The notes beneath the pieces were generated by a model. It searched no databases. It saw nothing but the letters and a program-made list of their open reading frames with translations, and had not been told where the DNA came from. From a virus: a stretch of DNA of 23,268 nucleotides. Within the stretch, counting starts at the first letter, position 1. Each line of letters starts with the position of its first letter. Positions 1-8,400 of this stretch are shown one piece after another. The stretch covers positions 1 to 23,268 of the IMG/VR virus record IMGVR_UViG_3300031957_000828, one strand, 5' to 3'. Position numbers and translations under genes: made by a program.

Positions 1-63
1 GCTAATCTTGCTGAATCTTTAAAGCCTGAAGAAATGAAAGAAGACACTCAAGAAGCCTCTTAA
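1..63 (+). CDS. 3' end of an upstream late gene (partial)
   Basis: The window opens inside an open frame (frame 1) that runs for 20 codons to a TAA at 61-63. The visible residues are rich in Glu and Lys and end in EAS, typical of a polar C-terminal tail. It lies on the same strand as the virion genes that follow, 19 bases before the next start, so it is most likely the end of another late gene. No function can be assigned from 20 residues. Confidence 0.6.
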   Translation, partial: ANLAESLKPEEMKEDTQEAS

Positions 64-82
64 AAGTGAAAGATGTTGGCCT

Positions 83-1978
83 ATGCCTTTAACCAAGTTA
101 CAGTTTAAACCAGGTATAAACAGAGACGTAACGTCCTACTCTAACGAAGGTGGTTGGGTTGACTCTGATAAAGTACGGTTTCGTTTAGGTTTTCCAGAAA
201 AAATAGGGGGTTGGGTCAAGTATTCTTCCAACACTTTCTTGGGAACCTGTCGTGCGTTGCATACTTGGGTTACTTTAAACGGTACCCAATATCTTGGATT
301 AGGCACACATCTTAAATACTATTTAGAGATAGGGCAGTCATTTAGTGACATAACACCTATTCGAAAAACCAGTACCGATTCAATTACTTTTGCTGCAACC
401 GATGGTTCTTCAACTATTACTGTTACAGACTCTTCTAACGGCTCTGTTGTAAATGATTTCGTAACGTTTTCGGGAGCGGTTTCTTTAGGTGGTTTAGTTA
501 CAGCTGCGGTATTAAATCAAGAATATCAAATTGCTAGTATTACTGATGCAAACACCTACACAATTACAGCTAAAGATACAGACGGTGTCACTGTCACTGC
601 AAATTCAAGCGACAGTGGAAACGGTGGATCTGGGGTAGATGGTTCTTATCAAATTAATGTTGGTTTAGATACAGAAGTAGGGGGCACTGGTTGGGGTGCG
701 GGAACCTGGGGTCGTAGTACTTGGGGATCAAGTGCTGATATTAGTACCACTACTGAATTACGTATTTGGACTCATGATAATTTTGGTGAGGACTTATTAA
801 TAAATCCAAAAGATGGTGGTGTTTATTATTGGGATGCCTCTGTATCAAATGCTTTTACTACACGAGCGGTAGAGATAGGCACGTTAGCAGGGGCTTCTGA
901 TACACCAACTATAGCAAGACAGATCATGGTTGCAGACAATAGCAGGCACGTTATTGCTTTTGGCACAAATACAATTAACACAACTGTGCAAGACACCTTG
1001 TTAATACGGTTCTCGGATCAGGAATCTTTTCTTGATTGGACACCGACAGCAACAAATACTGCTGGAGATTTAAGAATAGGATCCGGCTCTAGTTTTGTTC
1101 GAGCTATTGAAACCAAACGAGAAATTTTAATTTGGACTAATAGTTCATTGCAAACAATGCAGTATTTAGGGCCACCCTTTGTTTATGGTATTCAACCTTT
1201 AGCAACAAACATTACAATCATGGGTGCAAATTCAGTAGCTTCTGTACAGGACATAGTATTTTGGATGGGTAAGGATTGTTTTTACGTATATGATGGTCAA
1301 ACAAGGCAACTTCCTTGTAGCGTTAAAGAGGAGGTCTTTTTTAATTTTAACGATGGTCAAGAACAAAAAGTTTATGCAGGTATTAACTCTGAGTTTAGCG
1401 AAGTAACTTGGTTCTATTGTTCTGATGACAACTCTGTTGCTAATGGTGGAGATGGTCAAAACAACAAATATGTAACTTATAATTACGGAGAAAAAATTTG
1501 GTATTATGGAACCATGTCACGGTCTGCTTTCTTGGATAGAGGATTAAGAAGTTTTCCTACAGGAGCAGACGATGGTTACTTATACAGTCACGAAGTTGGT
1601 TACGACGATGATGGTTCTGCTATGACAGCAACCTTAGAGTCTAGTCCAATTGAAATAGGAGATGGTCAAAAGTTTGCTGCAGTTAGTCGTATGATTCCAG
1701 ACTTTACGTTTCAAGGTTCAACAACCAGTGCCCCTGTTGTAGATATGACTATGAGTATGCAAGACTACCCTGGTGCTTCTTACTCACAGGCAGAAACAAG
1801 TTCTACTACTTTGACGGCTAGTTCTACTACCACAGTTCCATTTGAACAATTTACACAAAAGGCAGACATAAGACTTAGGGGCAGATCTTTTGCTCTAAAA
1901 GTAGCGTCTTCAAATGTTGGAGTACGATGGAGATTAGGCAGTCCTAGAATTGATCTACGTGAGGATGGTAGAAGATAA
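83..1978 (+). CDS. Phage tail / head-completion-type virion protein (stabilisation-protein-like)
   Basis: A 631-residue protein with no signal peptide or membrane segment. The N-terminus (FKPGINRD near residues 8-15, then GGWVDSDKVRFR near 23-34 and EKIGGW) is a hallmark I remember from a widespread protein of marine podovirus-like genomes, sometimes annotated as a packaged-DNA stabilisation or tail protein. The body is rich in Thr, Ser, Gly and aromatic residues with a beta-strand-like pattern, as expected of a neck or tail component. It heads a run of tightly packed late genes; its TAA shares one base with the next ATG (TAATG). The Shine-Dalgarno is weak (GTGAAAGATG upstream). The virion role is well supported by family memory and context; the exact part (neck plug versus tail tube) is inference. 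Confidence 0.6.
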   Translation: MPLTKLQFKPGINRDVTSYSNEGGWVDSDKVRFRLGFPEKIGGWVKYSSNTFLGTCRALHTWVTLNGTQYLGLGTHLKYYLEIGQSFSDITPIRKTSTDSITFAATDGSSTITVTDSSNGSVVNDFVTFSGAVSLGGLVTAAVLNQEYQIASITDANTYTITAKDTDGVTVTANSSDSGNGGSGVDGSYQINVGLDTEVGGTGWGAGTWGRSTWGSSADISTTTELRIWTHDNFGEDLLINPKDGGVYYWDASVSNAFTTRAVEIGTLAGASDTPTIARQIMVADNSRHVIAFGTNTINTTVQDTLLIRFSDQESFLDWTPTATNTAGDLRIGSGSSFVRAIETKREILIWTNSSLQTMQYLGPPFVYGIQPLATNITIMGANSVASVQDIVFWMGKDCFYVYDGQTRQLPCSVKEEVFFNFNDGQEQKVYAGINSEFSEVTWFYCSDDNSVANGGDGQNNKYVTYNYGEKIWYYGTMSRSAFLDRGLRSFPTGADDGYLYSHEVGYDDDGSAMTATLESSPIEIGDGQKFAAVSRMIPDFTFQGSTTSAPVVDMTMSMQDYPGASYSQAETSSTTLTASSTTTVPFEQFTQKADIRLRGRSFALKVASSNVGVRWRLGSPRIDLREDGRR

Positions 1979-2301
1979 TGGCAGGAAACATAACCGCTTT
2001 TCCAAAACTTCCAATTCCTAATCAAGAAGTTGATATAAGATACTTAACTGATTTAGTTCGTGCTTTAGAGTCTTTTATAAATCAAGTACAGAATCCTGGA
2101 CCACAAAGAGGAACTGCTCAGACTCTTACAAACTTGCAATATGGTAACGATGTGGGGTTGGAAGCAGGAGCTTTGTATGTAAGTAACTGTATTAATACTA
2201 CAAGTTCTGGTTACGTAAGAATATCTTTATTAGATGTAAGTGCTTGTAAAGGATCTGAAGCGACAACATCTGTAGGAAGTGTTACCGTTGCTGTTTCTTA
2301 A
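1978..2301 (+). CDS. Small probable virion protein, function unknown
   Basis: A 107-residue protein starting at an ATG that shares its A with the stop codon of the upstream virion gene, so it is probably translationally coupled. The first half is predicted helical (KLPIPNQEVDIRYLTDLVRALESF near residues 9-33, here read as a short amphipathic stretch); the second half is Gly/Ser/Val-rich and beta-like, ending SVTVAVS. I do not recognise a family. The position, between a tail-type protein and a Gly/Ser-rich structural protein, suggests a minor virion component or assembly factor, but nothing in the sequence proves it. Confidence 0.6.
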   Translation: MAGNITAFPKLPIPNQEVDIRYLTDLVRALESFINQVQNPGPQRGTAQTLTNLQYGNDVGLEAGALYVSNCINTTSSGYVRISLLDVSACKGSEATTSVGSVTVAVS

Positions 2302-2354
2302 TGTAGACGAAACGAAAAAAAAGGTTTAAGGTATGAAGTTGAAGGAGAAAGATA

Positions 2355-3218
2355 ATGGCGTCATTTTCTAGTTTTGGTGATATGTTTGATGGTGGTGGCC
2401 CTGGTGCTTCTGGCGATACTTTTTCAGGCGGTCCCTTAGAATCTCTTCGAGGTAGCTCTTCTCAAAGTTCTGGAGACAGTTCTAAAAGTAATTTATTTTC
2501 TTCAATAGGATCACTCGTTGGAATGATTGCAGGCGGTCCTGGTGGTTCTGTGGTTGGAAATGTTATTGGATCAATGATTGGAGGCAATAGTCTTCAAGGT
2601 TCTTTAACTTCTGGGATAGGAAGTTTAGCTCAAGGTCTTACTATGGGTCCGGCAGGGATGATGACTTCTGCTCTTGGAGGTATGACTGGAAGTAATAGTG
2701 GATCTCAAAACGTTGGCCAAAATATTCTTGGGTTACTTGGAGGTAAAAGGTCTGCATCAGGAGGAGGTTCTGACGCTGGACTAAGTGGAATAATGAATAT
2801 TGCAAATGCTACAGGGGCAAGTAGTCCTTTAGGTTTAGCAATACTGGCTGAAACACTTCAGCCAAAAGGTCCAATTGCAACGCCTTTACAGCAAGCTCAA
2901 ATGGCAACAGGAGAACGTGTTCCTAGTTATCAAGGAACTCCTGCTCCAGATCCTAGATCCAGCAACGCCTTTAGTTATTCAAGAAGACCTATTGTAAGAG
3001 CAGCTATTGGGGGTTTAATTGAGGGTCCTGGTACAGGAACCAGTGACGATATCCCTGCACAAATATATCAGAATGGTGGTCCAGTTCAAGAAGCAATGCT
3101 TTCAGATGGAGAGTTTGTTATGACCGCAGACGCTGTTAGAGGTGCAGGAAATGGTAACAGAGCGGCAGGAGCTGCTGAGATGTATAAACTTATGAATAAC
3201 TTTGAAAGGAGAACATGA
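2355..3218 (+). CDS. Gly/Ser-rich virion protein with conserved GPGTGTSDDIPA C-terminal motif
   Basis: A 287-residue protein with a clear AAGGAG Shine-Dalgarno nine bases before the ATG. Residues 1-150 are low complexity (Gly, Ser, Met) with glycine-zipper-like stretches such as GSVVGNVIGSMIGG, which could insert into or pack against membranes. The C-terminal part carries GGLIEGPGTGTSDDIPA, LSDGEFVMTADAVRGAG and a helical end. I recognise this C-terminal block from many phage tail and internal virion proteins of aquatic phages. The gene ends in ATGA with the next one. A structural role (tail or internal protein delivered with the DNA) is likely; the glycine-zipper idea is inference. Confidence 0.6.
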   Translation: MASFSSFGDMFDGGGPGASGDTFSGGPLESLRGSSSQSSGDSSKSNLFSSIGSLVGMIAGGPGGSVVGNVIGSMIGGNSLQGSLTSGIGSLAQGLTMGPAGMMTSALGGMTGSNSGSQNVGQNILGLLGGKRSASGGGSDAGLSGIMNIANATGASSPLGLAILAETLQPKGPIATPLQQAQMATGERVPSYQGTPAPDPRSSNAFSYSRRPIVRAAIGGLIEGPGTGTSDDIPAQIYQNGGPVQEAMLSDGEFVMTADAVRGAGNGNRAAGAAEMYKLMNNFERRT

Positions 3219-4339
3219 TGGCTGAATCGGACCAGCAATCCCTTGTTCAATCACAAGTACTTTTACCAGAGTATCAAGAGAATTTCTTAAAAGATTTACT
3301 TTCTAATATTTATAATGTTCCTAGAGATCCTAACACGGGAGCTGTTGTTGGTGATCCTACTGGTATTGCGGCAACCTCTCCACTTTTTGGTGAGGCTGTT
3401 TTTGACGAACAAGGTAATCCTGTTTTTGAAACAGATGCAGATGGAAATGTAAGGGTCGATCAGTACGGAGAGCCTATCCAAGTTGTCAAAGGTGGTGTTC
3501 CTAGACCTGACGTAATGCAATTCACTGATGCACAAAGACAGGCTATAGAACAAGGTGTCTCAGGAATAGGTGCTTATGAACCTATGTTAGAGAAAGGCAC
3601 TCAAACTTTAGATCAAGGATTGCAGAGTTATTTATCTGGTCAACAGGCTCTTGCTGGAACAACTGCTGGGTATGATCCTACAAGTTATAGAGATTTCTAT
3701 GATCCTTTTGTAGAGCAAGTAATAGAGGCAAGTGACAGAGATATTGATAGAGCCGGAGAAATAGAAGCAAATAAAATTGCTGGCACATCTGTTGGCGCTG
3801 GAGCTTTTGGAGGAGCAAGAGAAACTATTGCTCAACAAGAGTTAGCTAAAAACCTAATAGAACAAAAGGCAAAAATAGGGGCACAGCTAAGATCAAACGC
3901 ATATACAGGGGCACAGCAGCAAGCACAAACTGCGTTTCAAAACCAAATGAATAGAGGTCAATCTGCGGGGCAAATATTTGGATCTTTAGGTGCTGGCATT
4001 GGACAACTTGGCGTATCTCAAGGTGCTCTAGGTGAAGCAGCGCAATCGCTGGGACAAAAAGATGTGAACGCTTTATTTAATCTTGGTGGTTTAGAACAAC
4101 AACAAAGACAGTCTGAGTATGATGTGCAGAGGGCTGGTGCCATAGAGGAAGCATACGAACCGTTCCAACGTTTCTCCTATATGTCTGATATCTTTAGAGG
4201 TGTTCCATCTACACAAGGTTCATTAACTGCAACAAGTGCACCAAGGCCAAATCCAATTGCATCTGGAATTGGAAGTATGCTTGCTTTAAATGCTGCTGGA
4301 AATAATTCTTTAGGTGGTTTGATCCCAAGAGGTACATGA
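3218..4339 (+). CDS. Ala/Gln-rich probable internal virion (ejection) protein
   Basis: A protein of 373 residues. Two in-frame ATGs occur, at 3215 and 3218; the second lies six bases after AGGAG and gives MAESDQQ, so it is preferred, while the first overlaps the previous stop as ATGA. The N-terminal 110 residues are mixed; residues about 130-310 form a long Ala/Gln/Glu helical region containing SVGAGAFGGARETIAQQEL and AYTGAQQQAQTAFQNQMNRG, a pattern I remember from podovirus internal virion proteins. A short GVPSTQGS segment near the C-terminus is also typical. Neighbours on both sides are virion genes. A role in the internal core or DNA ejection is inferred; no enzymatic motif is visible. 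Confidence 0.55.
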   Translation: MAESDQQSLVQSQVLLPEYQENFLKDLLSNIYNVPRDPNTGAVVGDPTGIAATSPLFGEAVFDEQGNPVFETDADGNVRVDQYGEPIQVVKGGVPRPDVMQFTDAQRQAIEQGVSGIGAYEPMLEKGTQTLDQGLQSYLSGQQALAGTTAGYDPTSYRDFYDPFVEQVIEASDRDIDRAGEIEANKIAGTSVGAGAFGGARETIAQQELAKNLIEQKAKIGAQLRSNAYTGAQQQAQTAFQNQMNRGQSAGQIFGSLGAGIGQLGVSQGALGEAAQSLGQKDVNALFNLGGLEQQQRQSEYDVQRAGAIEEAYEPFQRFSYMSDIFRGVPSTQGSLTATSAPRPNPIASGIGSMLALNAAGNNSLGGLIPRGT

Positions 4340-4340
4340 T

Positions 4341-5450
4341 ATGAATAGTTCAAATGTTTATAATAGAAAATTATTTAAAAGAAACGCAAGAAATAAATTA
4401 AGTGAGATGGGTGGTGTTGATCCTAATTTAAGTGGGATCATGAGATCTTCTCCAGAACTTATAAATGCTGCTGTTGCAGCTATTCCTATTAGAAACACTG
4501 GTCAAGGAACTGCTCCGCCTCAAACTAATATGACAATGACTCCTCAAACTAATATGACAATGACTCCTCAAACTAATATGACAATGGCTCCTCAAAAGAA
4601 CATGGCGATAGGTGGTCCAATTGATATTGGTAAAGCACCATTGACTCAAAAACAAAAAACAAAAGGTTCTAAACTTGCTGAAGGATTAGGTTATGGAATA
4701 TCCATGTTAGCAAATCCAGAAGCAAATAATGCGCTTGCATCTATTCAAGCTGGACTTGGTGGGGATGCTGTAGCAGAAGGAAAGTTAGCTGCTATTGCTT
4801 CTGCCTATGATCAAAACAGTCCGCCAAAAGTTGTATCTGATACAATAACAAATGCTGTTGGAGCTCCGAATACTAAAAAAGGATTAGAAGAAACGGCAGA
4901 GTATGTGACTGGAGAACCAGTACCTAAAAACGCTACCATCAATGAATTAAATCAAAAAATTATGCAAGCCTCTATAGGTGGTGCAATAGCAGGTCCAAAT
5001 AGTGTAGGCGAACGTATATCTAAAGCAGTTCTTTTAGGACTAGGAGAAGCCAAGAAAACGGAAGCCGCTAGACTTGCGGCTATAGCAGCGGCAAAGGCAA
5101 CTGCTCCTGAAGCAAGAAACTACCGTCCTCCATTAGATGCGTATCAAGATATTTATAAGGCTGCTTTAGCAGATACATCAGCTATTTTAAAAAGAGATGA
5201 TGGAACTGAAATGACTCAAGCAGAATATGCAAACTTAACTGCCTTGCAGACCATAGTAAGTTCTTATACACCTCAACAATTAGTTGGAACACAATTCCAA
5301 GGTATACACGGGGGTGGTACACAACCACCATCTAGTACCACACAGGCACCAGTAGATACAAAAGGACATGTTGCTGCTAACAACGCAGCAAAAGCAGCTG
5401 GAAAAACAACATACACTTTTAATGGTGAAGAATTTAACGTTCAAGGATAA
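4341..5450 (+). CDS. Probable internal virion protein with tandem PQTNMTMT repeats
   Basis: A 369-residue protein starting one base after the previous stop, with AGAGG about eight bases upstream of the ATG. Residues about 60-90 consist of an eight-residue unit, PQTNMTMT, present three times and then a degenerate fourth time. Beyond this the protein is Ala-rich and helical (for example near residues 230-260, with runs of AAIAAAKA), and the C-terminus is Thr/Gly-rich before KTTYTFNGEEFNVQG. I do not recognise a named family. Its place between two probable ejection proteins, and the low-complexity Ala-rich composition, point to a virion core component. No catalytic motif is visible. Confidence 0.55.
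   Translation: MNSSNVYNRKLFKRNARNKLSEMGGVDPNLSGIMRSSPELINAAVAAIPIRNTGQGTAPPQTNMTMTPQTNMTMTPQTNMTMAPQKNMAIGGPIDIGKAPLTQKQKTKGSKLAEGLGYGISMLANPEANNALASIQAGLGGDAVAEGKLAAIASAYDQNSPPKVVSDTITNAVGAPNTKKGLEETAEYVTGEPVPKNATINELNQKIMQASIGGAIAGPNSVGERISKAVLLGLGEAKKTEAARLAAIAAAKATAPEARNYRPPLDAYQDIYKAALADTSAILKRDDGTEMTQAEYANLTALQTIVSSYTPQQLVGTQFQGIHGGGTQPPSSTTQAPVDTKGHVAANNAAKAAGKTTYTFNGEEFNVQG
4518..4607 (+). repeat. 24-base in-frame tandem repeat (3 copies plus a partial)
   Basis: The unit begins CCTCAAACTAATATGACAAT and is 24 bases long. Copies one (4518-4541) and two (4542-4565) are identical, copy three (4566-4589) differs by one base, and a diverged 18-base fourth copy follows (4590-4607). Each copy encodes PQTNMTMT, so gain or loss of a unit keeps the frame. 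This is a candidate slippage or length-variation site in a virion protein. Confidence 0.9.
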
Positions 5451-5459
5451 GAGCCAAAC

Positions 5460-8400
5460 ATGGCAGACGAAGCATCTTTTGTTCCAATACCTGTAGAAAA
5501 AGAAGTCGTAACTGAATCTTTTGTTCCAATACCTGTAAATCAAACAGGCACTACTGACAGAGGTATTCGTAACACTGCTGAAAGCGAAGGAGTGTTAAAC
5601 GAATTTCAGGAAGGCGTAATGAGTGGTCTTGTTGGAATTGGTCAAGGTATTGGAGAGCTTGCTGCTCTACCCGTGGACATAGCTCTTGACACAGATCTTT
5701 CTTCAAAAGTGACTGAGGGAGCAGAAGCTATTAGAGATTATGCAGGGTTAGATCCTGTTGGTATAGTAGGCGGAGGAGCAGAAGTTGTAACACAATTTGT
5801 ACTTCCCGCTGGAAAAGGAATAAGTCTTGTTAACAAAGCGTCCAAAGCAAAGAGAGCGGCTAAAGGTTTAAAAGATGTTCCTTTAACTAAATCCGAACGT
5901 TTTGGTTTAGCTCTTAAAGAAATAGGGGCGGCTGGTATTGCTGATGTAATAGTTTCTTCTGATGGAACGACAAGCATAGGAGATTTTTTTGAGGGAGGTA
6001 TTACTCAAACAGATAAGACTATTGGATTAGAAGGAAGAGCAGAAGCATTAAGACGTGTAAAAAACAGGTTAAAGTTTGGTGCAGAAGCAGCGGCCATTGG
6101 ATCAATAGCAGAACTTGGGTTAAGAGGTACTGGTTTAGTAGGACAAAAAGCAGTAGCCCCTGCTATAAAAGCAGGTGCACAGACTGCAACAGGGCAAGGA
6201 CTTATTAAAGGAATAACAAAGTACCCCAAACAATTAATTCAAAAGTTAGACGATCTTGAAACTCGCCGGACTACTGCTATGCCAGGATCCTCTCAAGAAC
6301 TTAGTGGAGGTCAAAAAATATTTGTAGATCTAATTGGGACTACAAGATACAGAGGTCTGTTACCAGATGCAATTGCAACGGAAAAACTTTTAACTTCCTC
6401 TAGAATTAAACCTCATATAGATAAAGCTGAGACTACTCTTAATAGACTTAATAAAAATTTAGATTCTGTTTTAAAAAATCTTTCACCATCAGAAACTGCT
6501 GTTCGTAAATCAGAAATATTAAATCAAATTAACGACTATTTAACAAATCCTCTTAAAAAAAGAACACCAAAAGCAGGTCAGCGTTTGTTATCTCCTCCAC
6601 CACAATCAGTTACACAAACACCCAAAACGTCAAACAGCACCAGTCAAAACTTTATTAACAGTCTTCCAAAAGAAATTAGGGCAGATGTTAAAGCTATGAG
6701 AAACCATGTTGATACTTTAAGTACTGATATAAAGAATAGTAATTTTTTAAGAGACAATGATTTTATAAATAAAACTACAGGAAAAAGTATTAAAGATGTT
6801 ATTGAAGATAACTTAGGAACTTATTTACGAAGACGTTACAGAGTTTTTGAAGATGCAAAATATACTCCAGATGCAAAGACTACAAAAATAGCTGATGACT
6901 TTTTTAAAACAAACAAAGATTTTACAGAATCTGAATTAAACAAAGTGTTGAAGTCTTCTCCTCAAGATTTAAATGCTAATGTTGCAACTAGAATTGGTGT
7001 AACTATAAATAATGGAAGAGCAACTGTAGGTGCTTCTGTAACAGATGAAGCTGCAAGAATAGCAAGAGAAAACTTTCTTCGAAGATACAAAGTTAAAAAC
7101 AGAGGTGCTACCTCTGGTGGTAGAGTAGCCTCTGAAAGATTAAATACAAAAATGTTTTTAGAAAAACAAACGTTGCCTCCACAACTAAGAAAATTTTTAG
7201 GGGAGGTGGATGATCCTAGAGATGCTTACCTTGGAACTGTTGCAGACTTAGCTGAGTTTAAAGCTGTTGATGACTTCTTTGGAAAAACTAAATTTCTTGC
7301 AGATAATGACGAAGGTATTGGAAAACTTTTTATTAATCCCACAAAATTAAATCAGACCCAATTAAAAGAAATGTTAGACTCAGGAGATTACGTTCAGTTA
7401 GGAGGAAAAAATGGAAGAAGTACCTTACTGGGAGAAGGCGCTGCAGAAGGCGTGGAAGAAACTTTAAACAGATCTGGGTGGGGTAGCTTATACGGATACG
7501 TTGTACCTGAAACAGTATATAAAAATTTAACAAACTCCATTTTAGCTCCAGATGATGTTATTAATCAAATGGCATTAAGTGCTTGGGGAGGGTTTTTAAA
7601 AGTTAAAGCTGGTTCTCAATATAGTAAAACAATTTTATCTCCGGTAACCCAAGTAAGAAATCTTTTAAGTGCAAGTTTGTTTGCTGCCGCTCAAGGAAAT
7701 ATAGGTAAAGGGGCAAACTTATATGATTCTCTTAGATTAGTTTTAGCTGATCTTAGTTCTAGGCCTACAGATGAACTGTTAGAAGAGCTGGCAGACATGA
7801 ACAGGCGAGGTGTTTTGGGAACTCAAGCCGAAGTACGTGAGATACAAGACATGCTTAGAAAGGGTGCTGGGTATAGAGAATCAAATGCTAGTAGTGCAGT
7901 AGAAGGTCTTTTTGGTAAAAAAATAACTGACATAAAAGCTGTTAAAAAAGGTGCGGCAGTTTTAAAAAAAGCAGAAGATGTATACACTGCCTCAGATGAT
8001 CTTTGGAAAATTTACAATTATACATTTGAACAAAACAAATTAAGAAATGCTTTAGACTCATTAAGTATGGAAGATAAAGTTAAGTACTTAACCTCTAATC
8101 TTACTGACGTAGAAAAAGCAATGCAACGTAGTGCTCTTAATTCCTCTAATCCTGACCTTGTAATTAAAAACTTAATTAAAGATCGTGCTGCTTCAATTGT
8201 CAGAGAAACTGTTCCAAACTACAACAAAGCTCCTGAAATTATTAGAGCCGCAAGAAAACTTCCTGTTGGTAACTTTATAACTTTTCCATATGAGATTTAT
8301 AGAACAGGATTCAACACACTTAAACAAGGTTTAGATGAGTTTGCTTCAGAAATACCTGGAGTAAGAAAAATTGGAATTAGAAGATTAACTGGGGCTATAA

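Noticed and set aside
4518-4607. Possible CRISPR array
   Set aside because: The repeats are directly adjacent with no spacers and encode an in-frame peptide repeat.
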